A stretch of 64,000 bases of DNA, from positions 129,001 to 193,000 of the forward strand of contig NC_090151.1 in the NCBI RefSeq assembly GCF_017916325.1. Direction: 5' to 3'. Of the stretch, positions 19,409-30,175 are shown piece after piece. The notes under the pieces were generated by a model. That model worked only from the letters and a program-made list of their open reading frames with translations. It was not told the origin of the DNA and searched no databases. Source of the stretch: Leishmania martiniquensis (Eukaryota; Euglenozoa; Kinetoplastea; Trypanosomatida; Trypanosomatidae). Numbering within the stretch: position 1 is the stretch's first letter; each line of letters opens with the position of its first letter. The position numbers and the translations under genes were made by a program.

Positions 19409-21209
19409 TCTCGTACCTGCGCGCAAAAAAAGGGAGGGGAGGGCGCCACGTGGCACACACGTACAAATAGCGGAGCCACAAAGGGAAACTTTCGAGGCGG
19501 CAGAACAGCAAGAGAGGGGGGTGCACGCGTCTCTCTGGAGACGGGTGGAGCAGCTGCGAGATGTACGCGAGAGGGACCGTCGGCTCTTCTTGGTTCGCTC
19601 CGACCCGCCCGAATTAGCAGCGGCACCGGTGCTGGCACAGGCAGTCGGAGGCGCACAAATACAAAAACAGGCAAAGGGCGCCTGAAGAAAATGTATGCGA
19701 CGACGCAGCTCGCGCTCTCAGATGCTGAGCCGAGGGGAGCTCGTGACGCCTGTCGTTGTCACATTTGTGTGTGTGTGTGTGTGGTCAAAGAAGAGCGCAA
19801 TGGTGCATAAAGGCGCACAGGAAAGAAAGAGAGAGACGTGCACGTGGAAGGGGGGAGGGCGTTGAGGCTTGATGCGCTGCGAGCACTCGGCTGCTTGCTC
19901 GTACGGTTGCCTGCCCAATGCGCAAGAAGAGTGTGCGGCCTGAAAGGAAGAGGACGAGAGGGCGGCTTAGGCCCCTCACTGAGCAGGTTCCGCCTTAGCG
20001 AAGAGCGCCCACAAGCCGCATGCAAGCGTCACCGGCAGGGAGAAAGAGAAGCAGCAGCGAAAGCGTCCAGAGAGCAGCGGAGGTGGCTGCAGCCCCGCGC
20101 TAAGCCTCGGGCCGAGTGCCGGTGTGAAGGTGCCAGGGAAAATGTGCGCAGGTAGAAAGACTTCAGCGAGCGGGAATACGAGCGTCTAATAGATCGCACG
20201 TGCATCCGCTGCTGCTCAGGTGCCAATCCGTTTCACCTTCGCAGCTTCATTGTTTGCTAAGGCTCATTTTTATTCGTTGTAACGCGCATTGGTGGAGGAG
20301 TGCCGCATGAGCTGCGCGCGCTTCCACTGCCGGCGGCCGCGCTGGCTATGCCGAGTACCGACCCGAACGCAGCGACCCCCCTCTCCATAAGAGGGCTCCC
20401 TCTCTCTCCCCACCCTCGGCACGAACCTGCTCAGCAGCAGTGCGGCAAGACGCTTATGTCACATCGATCGAGGGGGAGAGGGGGAGGGGGGCTTTCCGCA
20501 CACACCAACACGATGGGAAAAACACTCGCGGCTATCATAGTGCATCCGGAGCGCGCAACGTGCAGCAAAGCGCAGGCCAGCATGCCTGTGTAGCACACAT
20601 GGAGGGCCAGCAACGCGCCGAAGACAGCCGGGTGATGGCAGTGCCGTCACAGCTCGTCTATGGTCTCAGCATCTTCTGCACCATCCCACTTCCCCGTTCT
20701 TCCCCCCCCACTCCGCCGTTAGGGACAGCAGCCACCTGCGTCGACAGCAGCTGAACAACACGCTGTCGTCCGCGCAGCGCAGCCACCCAGTCCACCCCGC
20801 CCCCACTCAGGGTAGCGCCGGCACGCCTGTGTAAAAGCACTAAGGGCCGAAACTTCCCACCCTCTTTGAAAAGAAGGTGGCCGCCGCCGCTGCAGAGCGC
20901 CCTTTTGGTTAGGATGCAGAGCCGGTCTGCTGCTGTGCGTGGGCCCAGTCGCATTCGCGGGTTCAATGGTCAGATGCGCTTCACTCGAAGAGATGCGCGT
21001 CTGCTTTGGTGGCGCAGCATCGCCCCTCCGGATGCGCTGCTCCCTCCACGCTCACATCCCGCACGCATGCGTCGCTGGCAGCACCTTCACTGCTGTGAGC
21101 GGCACGACTCGCGCCTCGGGTCAGCCTTGAAGGCGACGGATGTGGTGCTGATGGGGGGGGGGGGGCAGGCGTCTCGGGCGAGTCGTCCAGAAGCCGACAC
21201 TGTGGTCGC
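19409..21209. other. Intergenic spacer, 1.8 kb
   Basis: There is no credible gene. It holds a TG microsatellite at 19766-19783 and a run of 13 G at 21153-21165, which is a C run in the sense 3' UTR about 45 nt after the stop of the 531-aa gene. Confidence 0.6.
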
Positions 21210-22805
21210 TCAAGATGCAGTTTCGTCCTTGCTCCTCTTGCGACGGCGACTCTTGTGTACCTCGCGCAGCTCCGACGCTCGGCTGAGCAGCGCGGCGTCG
21301 ATGTTCTTCTCGAGTGCTGTGACACGGGTGACGTCGTCCTGCTGGCGACTGGTGAAGTACCGGTACTGCTCCGTCGACTCCCCCCCAGCATCGCCCGCAG
21401 AGTTGCCGGCTGTCTCGCCCATGCGGTTAGACTTGGCAGTGCAGCCTTTGGGCCGTTTGCTGCGATGTGTTTGGGCAGCCGTTGGCATTTTCGTCGACGC
21501 CCGCGATGCGGCAGCCGTCACTCCGCCCCCATTCGCTCGGGCGCCTTCCTCACTCGTCGAAGCGGCCGACCCGCGCTCCAGTGAGTCCAACGCCATCTTG
21601 TTGTCAAGCTGCACGCGCCTGTAGTACTCGAGCCACTTCGGATACGACTCGACCAGCAGGCTTGTCGCTCGCATCTGCCAGTCCGTTTCGATGCGGTAGG
21701 CAGCTGCAAACACATTCGTTATCTGCTTCTGCGCTGAGAAAGGTGTGGTCAGGTCGTTGGCGCGCAACAGCTGCACAGCGAGGTACGAGAGATCGGTGTT
21801 TCCCGTCTCCTGTGCCACCCCGAGAAACAAGTTGGACACGAGCCTCACGCGATCGGTGTCCTTCTCGGGCAGTCCCATCGAGCGCGGCGCGCGACCGTTT
21901 GCCAGGCTCAAGATTACTCCAGGCAGCGTAGCCACGGCAGAGGCGCGCTTCGTCGGGTCGACGAGCTCCATCGCGAGCTGTCGAAGTAGCGGAATGTACA
22001 GCTCTTCGCGCAGGTTGTGGCGCTGCACGACGCGGGTGAGCGGCATTACATCTTCAAAAGCGGCCCAGTGTGCCTCCAATGCGCGGCAAAACGTGTTCCA
22101 CCGTCGCCTGCCCATTGCCTCCGCGGTGGCGTGAGGCTGCTTGAGCGTGGAAGGCCCGTCTGTAAACCAGCGCGCCATGATCTCCTCCGGCCTCACTGGT
22201 CGGAGGTTGGTGGAAACTGTTCCTGCACTGCGACCCCCGGTGGTGGCGGCTACGCTTCCGCTTTGGCTGCTGCTGCTGCTGCTCTGCACGGCCTCCGAGT
22301 CAGTCGTCGGTACCAGCCCCTCCTTCAGCAATAGACCCACCACATCCACGAAAGGCGTGTAGAGGAGTCGGTAGAGGGACGGTGTGTAGCCGGAGACGAG
22401 AACCCGGACTCGCGTCTCTAGCTCAGTGGGGGTCAGCTCCTCCGCCGGGCCCGTGGCAAGGCCGGCCGTCGGATCCTCCAACAAATTCAGCTCAAGCGTT
22501 GTCGCGCCAAGAGGGTCACTCATGCGCGCTCGGTATTCCGCGTCGAGGGTTACGGCCTCCAACTTGGAAAATACGCGCTTCCCTCCCATTAAAAGAGCTC
22601 GCGTAGTGCCAAAAAGTCCGCGCTGATGATCGCCGGCAGCATCCGCTGTTTTACAAGGTGTGCCACAAAGAGTTGAGCCTGCGAGGAGCCCTCTCAATGG
22701 CACCAGCAGACACGCTCGAGTCATGAAAGGGCGCATCCACACGGCGCGCACTGCACACGCGGGAGCCGCGTCAGCTATTCGGCGCAGTGCCGTCGCCCGC
22801 GACAT
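21210..22805 (-). CDS. Unknown, probably mitochondrial protein, 531 aa
   Basis: The frame is open to 23135, but ATG 22805 is preferred because it opens an Arg/Ala-rich presequence-like N-terminus (MSRATALRRIADAAPACAVR) and the upstream codons look non-coding. The body (about 85-430) is rich in predicted helices: ELTPTELETRVRVLVSGYTP, MPLTRVVQRHNLREELYIPL and TDLSYLAVQLLRANDLTTP. The C-terminus is basic (HKSRRRKRSKDE). No catalytic motif is visible, and the helical character would suit a scaffold or repeat protein. I cannot name the family. Mitochondrial import is inferred from the presequence only. Confidence 0.8.
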   Translation of the reverse strand: MSRATALRRIADAAPACAVRAVWMRPFMTRACLLVPLRGLLAGSTLCGTPCKTADAAGDHQRGLFGTTRALLMGGKRVFSKLEAVTLDAEYRARMSDPLGATTLELNLLEDPTAGLATGPAEELTPTELETRVRVLVSGYTPSLYRLLYTPFVDVVGLLLKEGLVPTTDSEAVQSSSSSSQSGSVAATTGGRSAGTVSTNLRPVRPEEIMARWFTDGPSTLKQPHATAEAMGRRRWNTFCRALEAHWAAFEDVMPLTRVVQRHNLREELYIPLLRQLAMELVDPTKRASAVATLPGVILSLANGRAPRSMGLPEKDTDRVRLVSNLFLGVAQETGNTDLSYLAVQLLRANDLTTPFSAQKQITNVFAAAYRIETDWQMRATSLLVESYPKWLEYYRRVQLDNKMALDSLERGSAASTSEEGARANGGGVTAAASRASTKMPTAAQTHRSKRPKGCTAKSNRMGETAGNSAGDAGGESTEQYRYFTSRQQDDVTRVTALEKNIDAALLSRASELREVHKSRRRKRSKDETAS

Positions 22806-24100
22806 GACCTGTGGTACCGAAACCCGTCTATCCGAGGGAAGCCCCGTGAAGCCGCCGCTACTTGACGGCGTGCGAGCGCGCGCTGCTGCCCGAAAGAGTA
22901 ACAGAGAAAAGCACGGCAGTGATAAGCCCTCAGCTATGTGTCGGTGAAAGTTTTGCGTGCGCGCGACGAGCAACACAAAGCCAACGGCTCGGCGTCTTTC
23001 CCCATGCGCATGCGGTCTGCCGGCGCCCGTTTCACGAACGGTGAAGCACCGCGAGGCACACCCCACGTCCGCCGTTCCGCGAGCAGCACGTGTGCGGGGA
23101 AGGAGCGCCAAAAACGTGCGGGGGGCAACACCCAAAGGGGACCACCAAAAAAAAAAGGTTTTCCACCGTGTACGCCGAATAAGACAGAGACAGACAGACA
23201 GAAAGTGAAACCGGAGGAGGGGAGCCCCACACGGAACATCACAGCCTTCAGCTGAAGAGACGGAAACGGCGCCTTCTTTGCCGCGCCCTCCGTCCTAAGG
23301 CTCACCAACCACCGTCCATCACCTACTCGAAGTGCCGTGCAGCACGGCTTCGCTACAACGCAACCGTTTTTCTTCTTTTTTGGGGGGGTGGAGGCCGCAC
23401 TCACACTTTGCATGTAAACGTTCTGTCACAGCCGTCGCACAGGCCCACCACCAACACCACTACCTCCCTCCCGGGGAAGGGGGGAGGAGGTGGTGCCGTG
23501 CAGCCGGTGCGCACGCGCCACACCAGTGCACGACGAGCCAGGCACCTCACAGCACCGCCCCACGCTGTGCACGTCGCCTCGCAGCCGCACCCGCCATGCC
23601 GACCCCCACCGGCGTGCATCCCGCGCCAGGAGGGCGGACGCGCCACACATCACTAAGGCAGTCTGTGCGCCACGTGAGACGCGTTCGAGTCACCGCGGCA
23701 CACCCTGGCCCGCCCATCACATGGATTGCGTGAACGTGCGCACTGCCGCACGCAGCTCCAGCGCAGAGGGCACTCAGGGACCTGAGCCACGGCATCCGAA
23801 GCATGCATCGCTCTGGCTTGGCTGAGGGGTCCTGTCACCACGGGAGGGGGTCGCTCGGCATGGGCAACGGGAGAGAAGGGGTGGGGGAGAGGATGAGGCG
23901 ATGCAAAGATTAGATGCGCGCCTGCAAGTCCTGTCCGTTCATCTCCGGCACCCGCACTGCTGTTTGTTCCGCCTCCCGATCAATCCTCCTTAGGGGTGTG
24001 AAGATCTACACTAAGTGGAGTGCGGTATGCCGACCCATACCCTACCACTTACACGCGTGCTCGGTGATAAACGCACTTGAAGAGGATCATGGCCCTTCAG
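22806..24100. other. Intergenic spacer with repeat family A copy 1
   Basis: There is no gene. The 431-bp repeat at 23335-23765 fills the centre, in the presumed 3' UTR of the PLP-decarboxylase-like gene. The remainder includes short A runs and purine tracts near 23140-23225. Confidence 0.6.
23335..23765 (-). mobile_element. Family A repeat copy 1 (SIDER2-like)
   Basis: These 431 bp recur at 29569-29999 with a constant offset of 6,234 bp. Reading frames through the two copies translate identically, so the copies are identical or nearly so. On the minus strand the element ends in an A-rich stretch (reverse complement of TTTTTCTTCTTTTTT at about 23367-23381), as expected for a retroposon inserted in sense with the gene. 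It lies in the 3' UTR of the upstream gene. The SIDER2 label rests on size, position and A-rich end. Confidence 0.65.
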
Positions 24101-26692
24101 CTAATCGTCTGGTGTGGTGCTCACAGCATCCGCAGTGCGCACGAGCGAGGCTGCCTTGTTCAAGGTGTGCTGCACGTAGGTGAGCGCGCGCGTCCTCGCC
24201 CTCGCGGTCGATTCCTCTGGCGCAACGCGGCTAGAAGTGCTCTCCGCACCCGTCGCCGAGCATGCTGGCCCGCCCACAGCGGCGTCGAGGAGAGGTCCGA
24301 ATGAGACGTGGATCCAAACGCGCCGCTGCAGCTGCACCAGGCCTACGAACACCTGCACCGGCGGTGCAGAAGGCAAGCTCCCTTCCAAGTCGCCTGCAGA
24401 CGGTCCACCGGCATTCGGCACGCTGGAGTCAAGTGCATGCGCCAGCGGCGGCGCAGCATGCTTGTTCGGCAACGTTGCAGCCACGTTATGGGCCTCTATG
24501 AGCACCTCACTCCAGGCGCGTGCCAGCTGCACTGTCGCCTCGTCGGCGGCAGTAAGCCACCGCAGGCACACAATACCAAAGGCGGCGGCGTCTATCGAGG
24601 CGTCGAAGCGGCCGTCGCTGCGGAAAGCCTGCAGCACCGCACGCACAAACTGTTGGTGTGCACTGACCCGTGTCGCTAGAGCCGATGATGCCGCTGAGAC
24701 GGGCCGTCCAATCGCACGCGCATTTGCCGCGGACAGTGCGCTTGTCATCAGCCTGCCCCTCAAGCGCTGCTCGCGCAGCCACCCTCCCATGTGTGACAGC
24801 GGTGACACATGAAGCGCGTCGCTCTCCGTCACATCAGGGGTGATCCACTGGTTGAAGGTGCTCTGTCGCGCCTCACCGAGGGCCTGGATGGACCACGCCA
24901 CCTTGCGAATGTGGGCAACGAAGAGTGCCACAGAGCCAGCAGTGGCTAAACCGCCTGCTGGAGAGAGAGGCAGAGCCGTGAACGGCACGGCAGTGGACAG
25001 GCCAGTTGGCACCAGCACAGAGTCGGCGAGCGCGGCGGCAGCGTGAAACTCGCGAAGGATGGCGTCTCGCTGCGGCAACGCAGATGGCGAAACGTCTTCC
25101 GCGTCACCGGTAAGCAAAGCCGCGCCACCGTGGCTCGCATCGATGTGAAACCACACGCCGAGGCGCTGGCAGAACTCACCAATCGCACGCAGTGGATCGA
25201 CGGCACCACTGAGGCTGGATCCGAACGTGCCGACCACCATGAGAGGATACAAGCCCACCGCTACATCCTCCACGAGGCGGGACTGCAGCTCACGCGCGTC
25301 GACCGCGTAGTTGTAAACGCTGCACGACTCACAGCCAGCAGTGTCGGTACCGGCTGAGTGAGCTGTGGGGAGCGGCAGCGCACGCTTCGCCGCGATTGTT
25401 TGCATGACACGCACATGTGCGATGCCAAGCAGCTGCGCGGCCCGTACGAGTAGTGCGTCGCACTGGTCACCGCAGTACAGCACCAGTCGCCCACTCTGTT
25501 GCTTGGCAGACTCACTACGAGCAAAGGCATTGTGTTGACCAGCACCACGCGTCACAGCCTGCGTACGCGCTGTGTGAAGTAGAACAGTGTAGGCCTCCAG
25601 CGCAGTCGAGTAGAGAGCCCCACCACCATCGGTGCCTGCGTTCGAGGGTGTTGGCCCCCGGGTAGAGGTCTTAGCGAACACCTCCTGAGCAGTGGCTACG
25701 GCGGGCAGCGCCGTCAATGCAGCAGTGGCAGCTGCACTCCTCACATTCGACGATGGCGACGGACGTGGCGCGATGAAGCCGCTGGTCGTGCGCATGGCAG
25801 TGGGCCACAGCATCAGGGCTGCCTGCGCTGGGCAGCGGCTGCTCCCCCCGTGGCCTGCTGAGCCGCCACTACTAGCGCCGCCGCTGAGCGATGTACTAGG
25901 TGACGGAGATGGCCATTGGAAGCGGCTTGAGAGGCCAATGCAAGAGGCAATCGTGTTGGCCAGAGTCCTTTCGACCTCGCTCAGCGTGCCCGATAGAAAG
26001 GCGGATAGTGCTGCGGCATCACGTGTCATCACTGCACCACTGGTGAGAGAATGATGCGCCTGAATGGGTTGAGCGGCAGGCACCAGAGCCGCAGCAGCGC
26101 CACCGCCAGCCATGGCAGTGGTAGCTGTCATGCACGCTAGCCACGCATGCAGCCAGTCCACCGAGGCGCTCACCGGCAGCGGTGGCGGCGGCGGAGTCGA
26201 CGCGGGCAAGCAGTCAGGGTCGCTGCCCCCGTCCGATGCGCTATCCGCTCCCTCCGCCCACTCACAGAGACGCCGCACAGCCGCTTCTGCGGTTGCCGAG
26301 ATGGCAGTGGAGAGGCGGTTGCACGTGGAAGGGTTGGCGCTGGACACTGTAGCACAGATGCCATCAGCCACGGCGCTAGCAGGAGACAGGCCTGCTGCGA
26401 CAGCGTGCGTGGGCTGGCTTGCGCGACCTCCTGCGCTCTCAGGGTGGTACTGGGGACCCGTGCGGATCGTGGTGAGCTCTCTCCATACGGTTCCTACGCT
26501 GGCCGAGCGATCGCGCGGCGGTACAGCAGCTGAGCCCCGCACCCCTGCATCATCTGTAGCCAGGCGTCGGGTCGACGGCTCTGCCGCGTGCTGCAAAGCC
26601 GTCGCTCCAGCGTCGAGCAGCAAAGCGAATCGACGCGCCTCGCTGGCCAAAAGGCGGTACAGTCGCGCGTTGGCGACTGGCGCACGTCCCAT
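24101..26692 (-). CDS. PLP-dependent decarboxylase-fold protein lacking catalytic residues
   Basis: The 863-aa product contains a group II (aromatic-amino-acid type) decarboxylase fold. GGGALYSTALEAYTVLL (about 355-372) matches the family's phosphate-binding GG...ASEA segment. LMVVGTFGSSLSGAVDPL followed by VWFHIDASHGGAALL (about 508-523) matches the family's HVDAAxGG block and keeps the pyridine-binding Asp. However, the expected NPHK motif is replaced by VLVPTGLS (about 560-567), so the Schiff-base Lys is missing. The ring-stacking His region reads GDQCDALLVRA (about 406-416), with Asp where the family has His. Long Ala/Ser/Thr-rich inserts (about 60-190 and 260-350) make it much longer than typical enzymes of about 480-520 aa. 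The frame is intact. The best reading is an expressed pseudoenzyme, binding or structural, rather than an active decarboxylase. Confidence 0.75.
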   Translation of the reverse strand: MGRAPVANARLYRLLASEARRFALLLDAGATALQHAAEPSTRRLATDDAGVRGSAAVPPRDRSASVGTVWRELTTIRTGPQYHPESAGGRASQPTHAVAAGLSPASAVADGICATVSSANPSTCNRLSTAISATAEAAVRRLCEWAEGADSASDGGSDPDCLPASTPPPPPLPVSASVDWLHAWLACMTATTAMAGGGAAAALVPAAQPIQAHHSLTSGAVMTRDAAALSAFLSGTLSEVERTLANTIASCIGLSSRFQWPSPSPSTSLSGGASSGGSAGHGGSSRCPAQAALMLWPTAMRTTSGFIAPRPSPSSNVRSAAATAALTALPAVATAQEVFAKTSTRGPTPSNAGTDGGGALYSTALEAYTVLLHTARTQAVTRGAGQHNAFARSESAKQQSGRLVLYCGDQCDALLVRAAQLLGIAHVRVMQTIAAKRALPLPTAHSAGTDTAGCESCSVYNYAVDARELQSRLVEDVAVGLYPLMVVGTFGSSLSGAVDPLRAIGEFCQRLGVWFHIDASHGGAALLTGDAEDVSPSALPQRDAILREFHAAAALADSVLVPTGLSTAVPFTALPLSPAGGLATAGSVALFVAHIRKVAWSIQALGEARQSTFNQWITPDVTESDALHVSPLSHMGGWLREQRLRGRLMTSALSAANARAIGRPVSAASSALATRVSAHQQFVRAVLQAFRSDGRFDASIDAAAFGIVCLRWLTAADEATVQLARAWSEVLIEAHNVAATLPNKHAAPPLAHALDSSVPNAGGPSAGDLEGSLPSAPPVQVFVGLVQLQRRVWIHVSFGPLLDAAVGGPACSATGAESTSSRVAPEESTARARTRALTYVQHTLNKAASLVRTADAVSTTPDD

Positions 26693-27831
26693 TCCTCAGC
26701 TGCTCGATAATTCGGCGGTCTACAGGTTGGCCTGCACACTGCCTGCGCCGCCACTGCGACCACATACGCACATGCCGCATAGCAGCATGTACACGCGGTC
26801 ATGTTTCGTTGTTGTTGTGCGGTCAAGAAGGTGAGCAATGAAGGATAGAGAGAAGCAGTAAGCGGGGTGGAGGGCGGCAGGCACGGAAGGCCAACCCGAA
26901 GCCAGACACGGGTGGCCACGGCACGTTTACCGCACCCATTGCCGAGGGCGAACGCGCAGAGGCAACGGCAAAGAAGAAGGAGCTGAGCCGCGCGCAGCGC
27001 ACCGCATGCACGGTGCACTCACCGCGAATGCGGTGTTCAGCCAGCACTCTACAACGCGTGCGCACCGCACCTCAGGTCCTCATATAATTTTTTTTTCGAC
27101 TCGGCACTATCCCTCTCGCTTGAGCTGCGGCAGCGAGCTGCTCCATAGAGTAGAGAGAAAAACACGCTTACGCGTGCAACATCTCCTGAAATGCGCACGC
27201 GCCTCACAGAGCGGATGCGGTCGCTGCCGCTGCTGCTAGGCTGCAGTTCATGCAATCTGGCGTGATGTTTAGGTTCTGCTACGCATAGATGCCTCCGCTC
27301 TCGACCTCACTTGCGTGTTGTCGTAGTAGCGTTGTGGTCTGTGCGTGCGTTTATGCGTGTGAAAGGGAGAAGATGAGAGCAAACGGCAATGCGCTACTGT
27401 CACCGTACTCCATCAGGCGAAAGCAGCTCAAGCGAAGCAGAGAAATGCGCGCACCAGCAAAGCTGCATGACGGCATCACGGACTTCGCCCTGAAGCGGCC
27501 GGTACCGCGAGACAGATGTGAGAGAGAAGCTGAAGTAGGGAAGGACGACGCGCGACAAAGACAACGACGAGTGGGATCGTATGCCGCACGGAAAGCTGTT
27601 GCGTGTCGGTGTGCAGACACACCTGCGCAGTCATCCGCGTCGGCGTAAGTATGGGAGGGGGAGGGGAGAGACCAGGGGAAGAGCACAGGAATGCATATGT
27701 CAGGCCACGCCGTGAGACTCTTCCTCTGCACCGACGTTAGCACACCACGCGCACGCACATACAGAATTGTATGCCTTTCCCCATCGACATCCACAGTCTC
27801 TCTCTCTCTGAAACTCAGCACTGCCTTTTGC
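26693..27831. other. Intergenic spacer
   Basis: There is no gene. A T-rich run lies near 27086-27098. I see nothing else beyond presumed UTR sequence. Confidence 0.6.
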
Positions 27832-28380
27832 CTACTCGGCGTTGGCGCCCCGGTGCTCAGCATCCTCGGCATCGCTGCTGCTGCTGCTATCCGAGAGTTG
27901 CACGATGGTGTTCTGCCGTGGCTTCCCACGCGGGTGGTTGACCTCCCCCTTCACCACCCTCACCCGCTCTCTTCGCGCCCGCTTGTCATCCTCACGCCGA
28001 TCGTACGAATCGAAGCCGTCTCCGTGGTCATGACCCGTTTGCGCTTGCAGCTCCTCGAGAGACGGCGGTGGCCAGTGCTTCGAATGGCTCACAATCACAA
28101 ACATCGGGTCGTTCACGATGGGGTCGAAACCGGAGGAGAAAGGTGGGGAAGCGGCGGCTGAGGCGGCGCCGGCGGATGCAGCAGCGTCGCCGCCACAGCG
28201 CCCGCTCTCCAGCTGCTGGTACATACCTTTCACATCTGCCTTCTGCACGGGCACCTCACTTGCGCGTGGGAGGCGGACTGTAGAGAACTGCCGCGACTCG
28301 AGCGCCTTGTTGGTGACCCGCACCCTCTGCGGCTTCCTCTTGGCACTGGCCCGCCGCTCCTGTGCCTGCTTCGGTGCCAT
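27832..28380 (-). CDS. Small basic protein with acidic serine-rich tail, 182 aa
   Basis: ATG 28380 is chosen (MAPKQAQERRASAKRKPQR); the 76 codons upstream in frame are low complexity. The N-terminus is strongly basic. The middle has the ordered-looking block FDPIVNDPMFVIVSHSKHWP. A second basic stretch (RREDDKRARRERVRVVKGE) precedes an acidic serine tail of the SDSSSSSDAEDAE type that looks like a casein kinase 2 target. There is no membrane segment. A nuclear or ribosome-biogenesis role is plausible from composition only. I do not recognise the family. Confidence 0.72.
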   Translation of the reverse strand: MAPKQAQERRASAKRKPQRVRVTNKALESRQFSTVRLPRASEVPVQKADVKGMYQQLESGRCGGDAAASAGAASAAASPPFSSGFDPIVNDPMFVIVSHSKHWPPPSLEELQAQTGHDHGDGFDSYDRREDDKRARRERVRVVKGEVNHPRGKPRQNTIVQLSDSSSSSDAEDAEHRGANAE

Positions 28381-30175
28381 CGCTTCGACGACGCGGTGGG
28401 GCGTGTGCGGACGTCCTCCGCGGGTGAAGCGCACACAAAGAAAAAAACGTTGCGACACTGCGTCGCGTCGCAGGGAGAAAAGGGAAAGCGTGAAGTATTC
28501 GACCGCCAGTGTGAAACTTATCAGCGTTATACGGCGAAAAGTCCCGAGAGGCGTAGGCAGAGGCCCGCTCATGCCCAAGTGGATGCATACACATAGACGC
28601 ACGCACACACATATATATATGTATATTTGATCGACGTTGAGGAAGGAGGGGAGACGGAGAAAAGCGGTTCAGACACGTGGAGAAATGGCACTCAAGAGAG
28701 CAGAGATACGCATGAGAGTAACTGTCGTCTCGGCTGCATCCGCTGAAAGCAAAAAGCGGGCTACGTGCGCATCAGGGCAAGACACACGTGTCCGTCTGCT
28801 TGGACGAAGGAAAAGAGTCGGCGACCTGTTTTTTTTATCGTCATTCGGTTGGCCCATGCAAGGCGGACAAGGAAGGGTTAGATTTCGCCGCCTCCCCTTG
28901 TCAGCGCACCCTCGCACACGCCACGCACAAGCATTACAAAAAAAAAGTGGGGTAAACCTGAGGTGCCTCCGTTGATCGGAAGGAAGTTTTCCGGGCGAGC
29001 AGTCGACGAGCGAATCGCGTGGCACAAACTTACCCCAAAAAAAAAGGCCACATTCCCCTGCCAGCATGAGCTTTTTTTTCTTCCCTCTCTTCGCATGTGT
29101 CACCTTACGCACTCATCCTGCCCTGCCTGCTGCGGCATCTGCTGCTTGGCCTCTCAGCCTATAGACCCGCATCTTAGCACCTCCGCTGCCGAGCCCCGAG
29201 ACGGCATATACGCACATATAAACTTTTCCCACACACCAACGCGACAGCATAGGGGCACAGCGCTTTTTTTATGCCACGAATGTAGAACGCTTTTCGCTTC
29301 GTCCACCAGCTGCCCACACCGCAGCGGCGCCGACGCCCTTAACAGATTCTGCAACGCTCCCCACCCCCTCTTCTTGGCGCCCTTCTCCGCTCTCTGAAGA
29401 CACCGCCTTCCGCAGTGCAGCGAGAAAGCAGAGATGCCCTCCCCCGCCGCACGCCTCTCCCGGAGCGCTTCCCTCAGCCCCACCCGCCCACCCCCCACCG
29501 CTGTTTTCGCAAACGCTAACAGAAGCACACAAGCCGCGCGCGACGCTTCACAACCACAGCAAGCGATTCCGTGCAGCACGGCTTCGCTACAACGCAACCG
29601 TTTTTCTTCTTTTTTGGGGGGGTGGAGGCCGCACTCACACTTTGCATGTAAACGTTCTGTCACAGCCGTCGCACAGGCCCACCACCAACACCACTACCTC
29701 CCTCCCGGGGAAGGGGGGAGGAGGTGGTGCCGTGCAGCCGGTGCGCACGCGCCACACCAGTGCACGACGAGCCAGGCACCTCACAGCACCGCCCCACGCT
29801 GTGCACGTCGCCTCGCAGCCGCACCCGCCATGCCGACCCCCACCGGCGTGCATCCCGCGCCAGGAGGGCGGACGCGCCACACATCACTAAGGCAGTCTGT
29901 GCGCCACGTGAGACGCGTTCGAGTCACCGCGGCACACCCTGGCCCGCCCATCACATGGATTGCGTGAACGTGCGCACTGCCGCACGCAGCTCCAGCGCAA
30001 CAGCCACAAGGGGAGGGGAGGGGAGGTGAAAGAAGAATACGCCAGGGTCCGCGGTCGTTGGCGGATGGCACCACAAAGGGGTTCAGAGGGAAGCAAAGGT
30101 GCCCTCATCGGCCAGTCGCCTCTCAGCGGGGCGGAGCGCCGCTGCACGTGGCCTGTGCGTCAGCTTCGCAAGCCC
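28381..30175. other. Intergenic spacer with repeat family A copy 2
   Basis: There is no gene. It contains a CA/TA microsatellite at 28603-28625, a pyrimidine-rich plus-strand stretch at about 29440-29510 and the 431-bp repeat at 29569-29999, which lies in the presumed 3' UTR of the fucokinase gene. Confidence 0.6.
29569..29999 (-). mobile_element. Family A repeat copy 2 (SIDER2-like)
   Basis: This is the second copy of the 431-bp element at 23335-23765, in the same orientation. The left boundary is at CCGTGCAGCACGG and the right boundary at CTCCAGCGCA, beyond which the two copies diverge. It begins about 180 bp downstream of the fucokinase/pyrophosphorylase stop codon. Confidence 0.65.

Noticed and set aside
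23680..23700. tRNA B-box-like sequence (GCGTTCGAGTCACC) in the 431-bp repeat
   Set aside because: No matching A-box or cloverleaf can be drawn around it, and it occurs identically in both repeat copies, so it belongs to the repeat.
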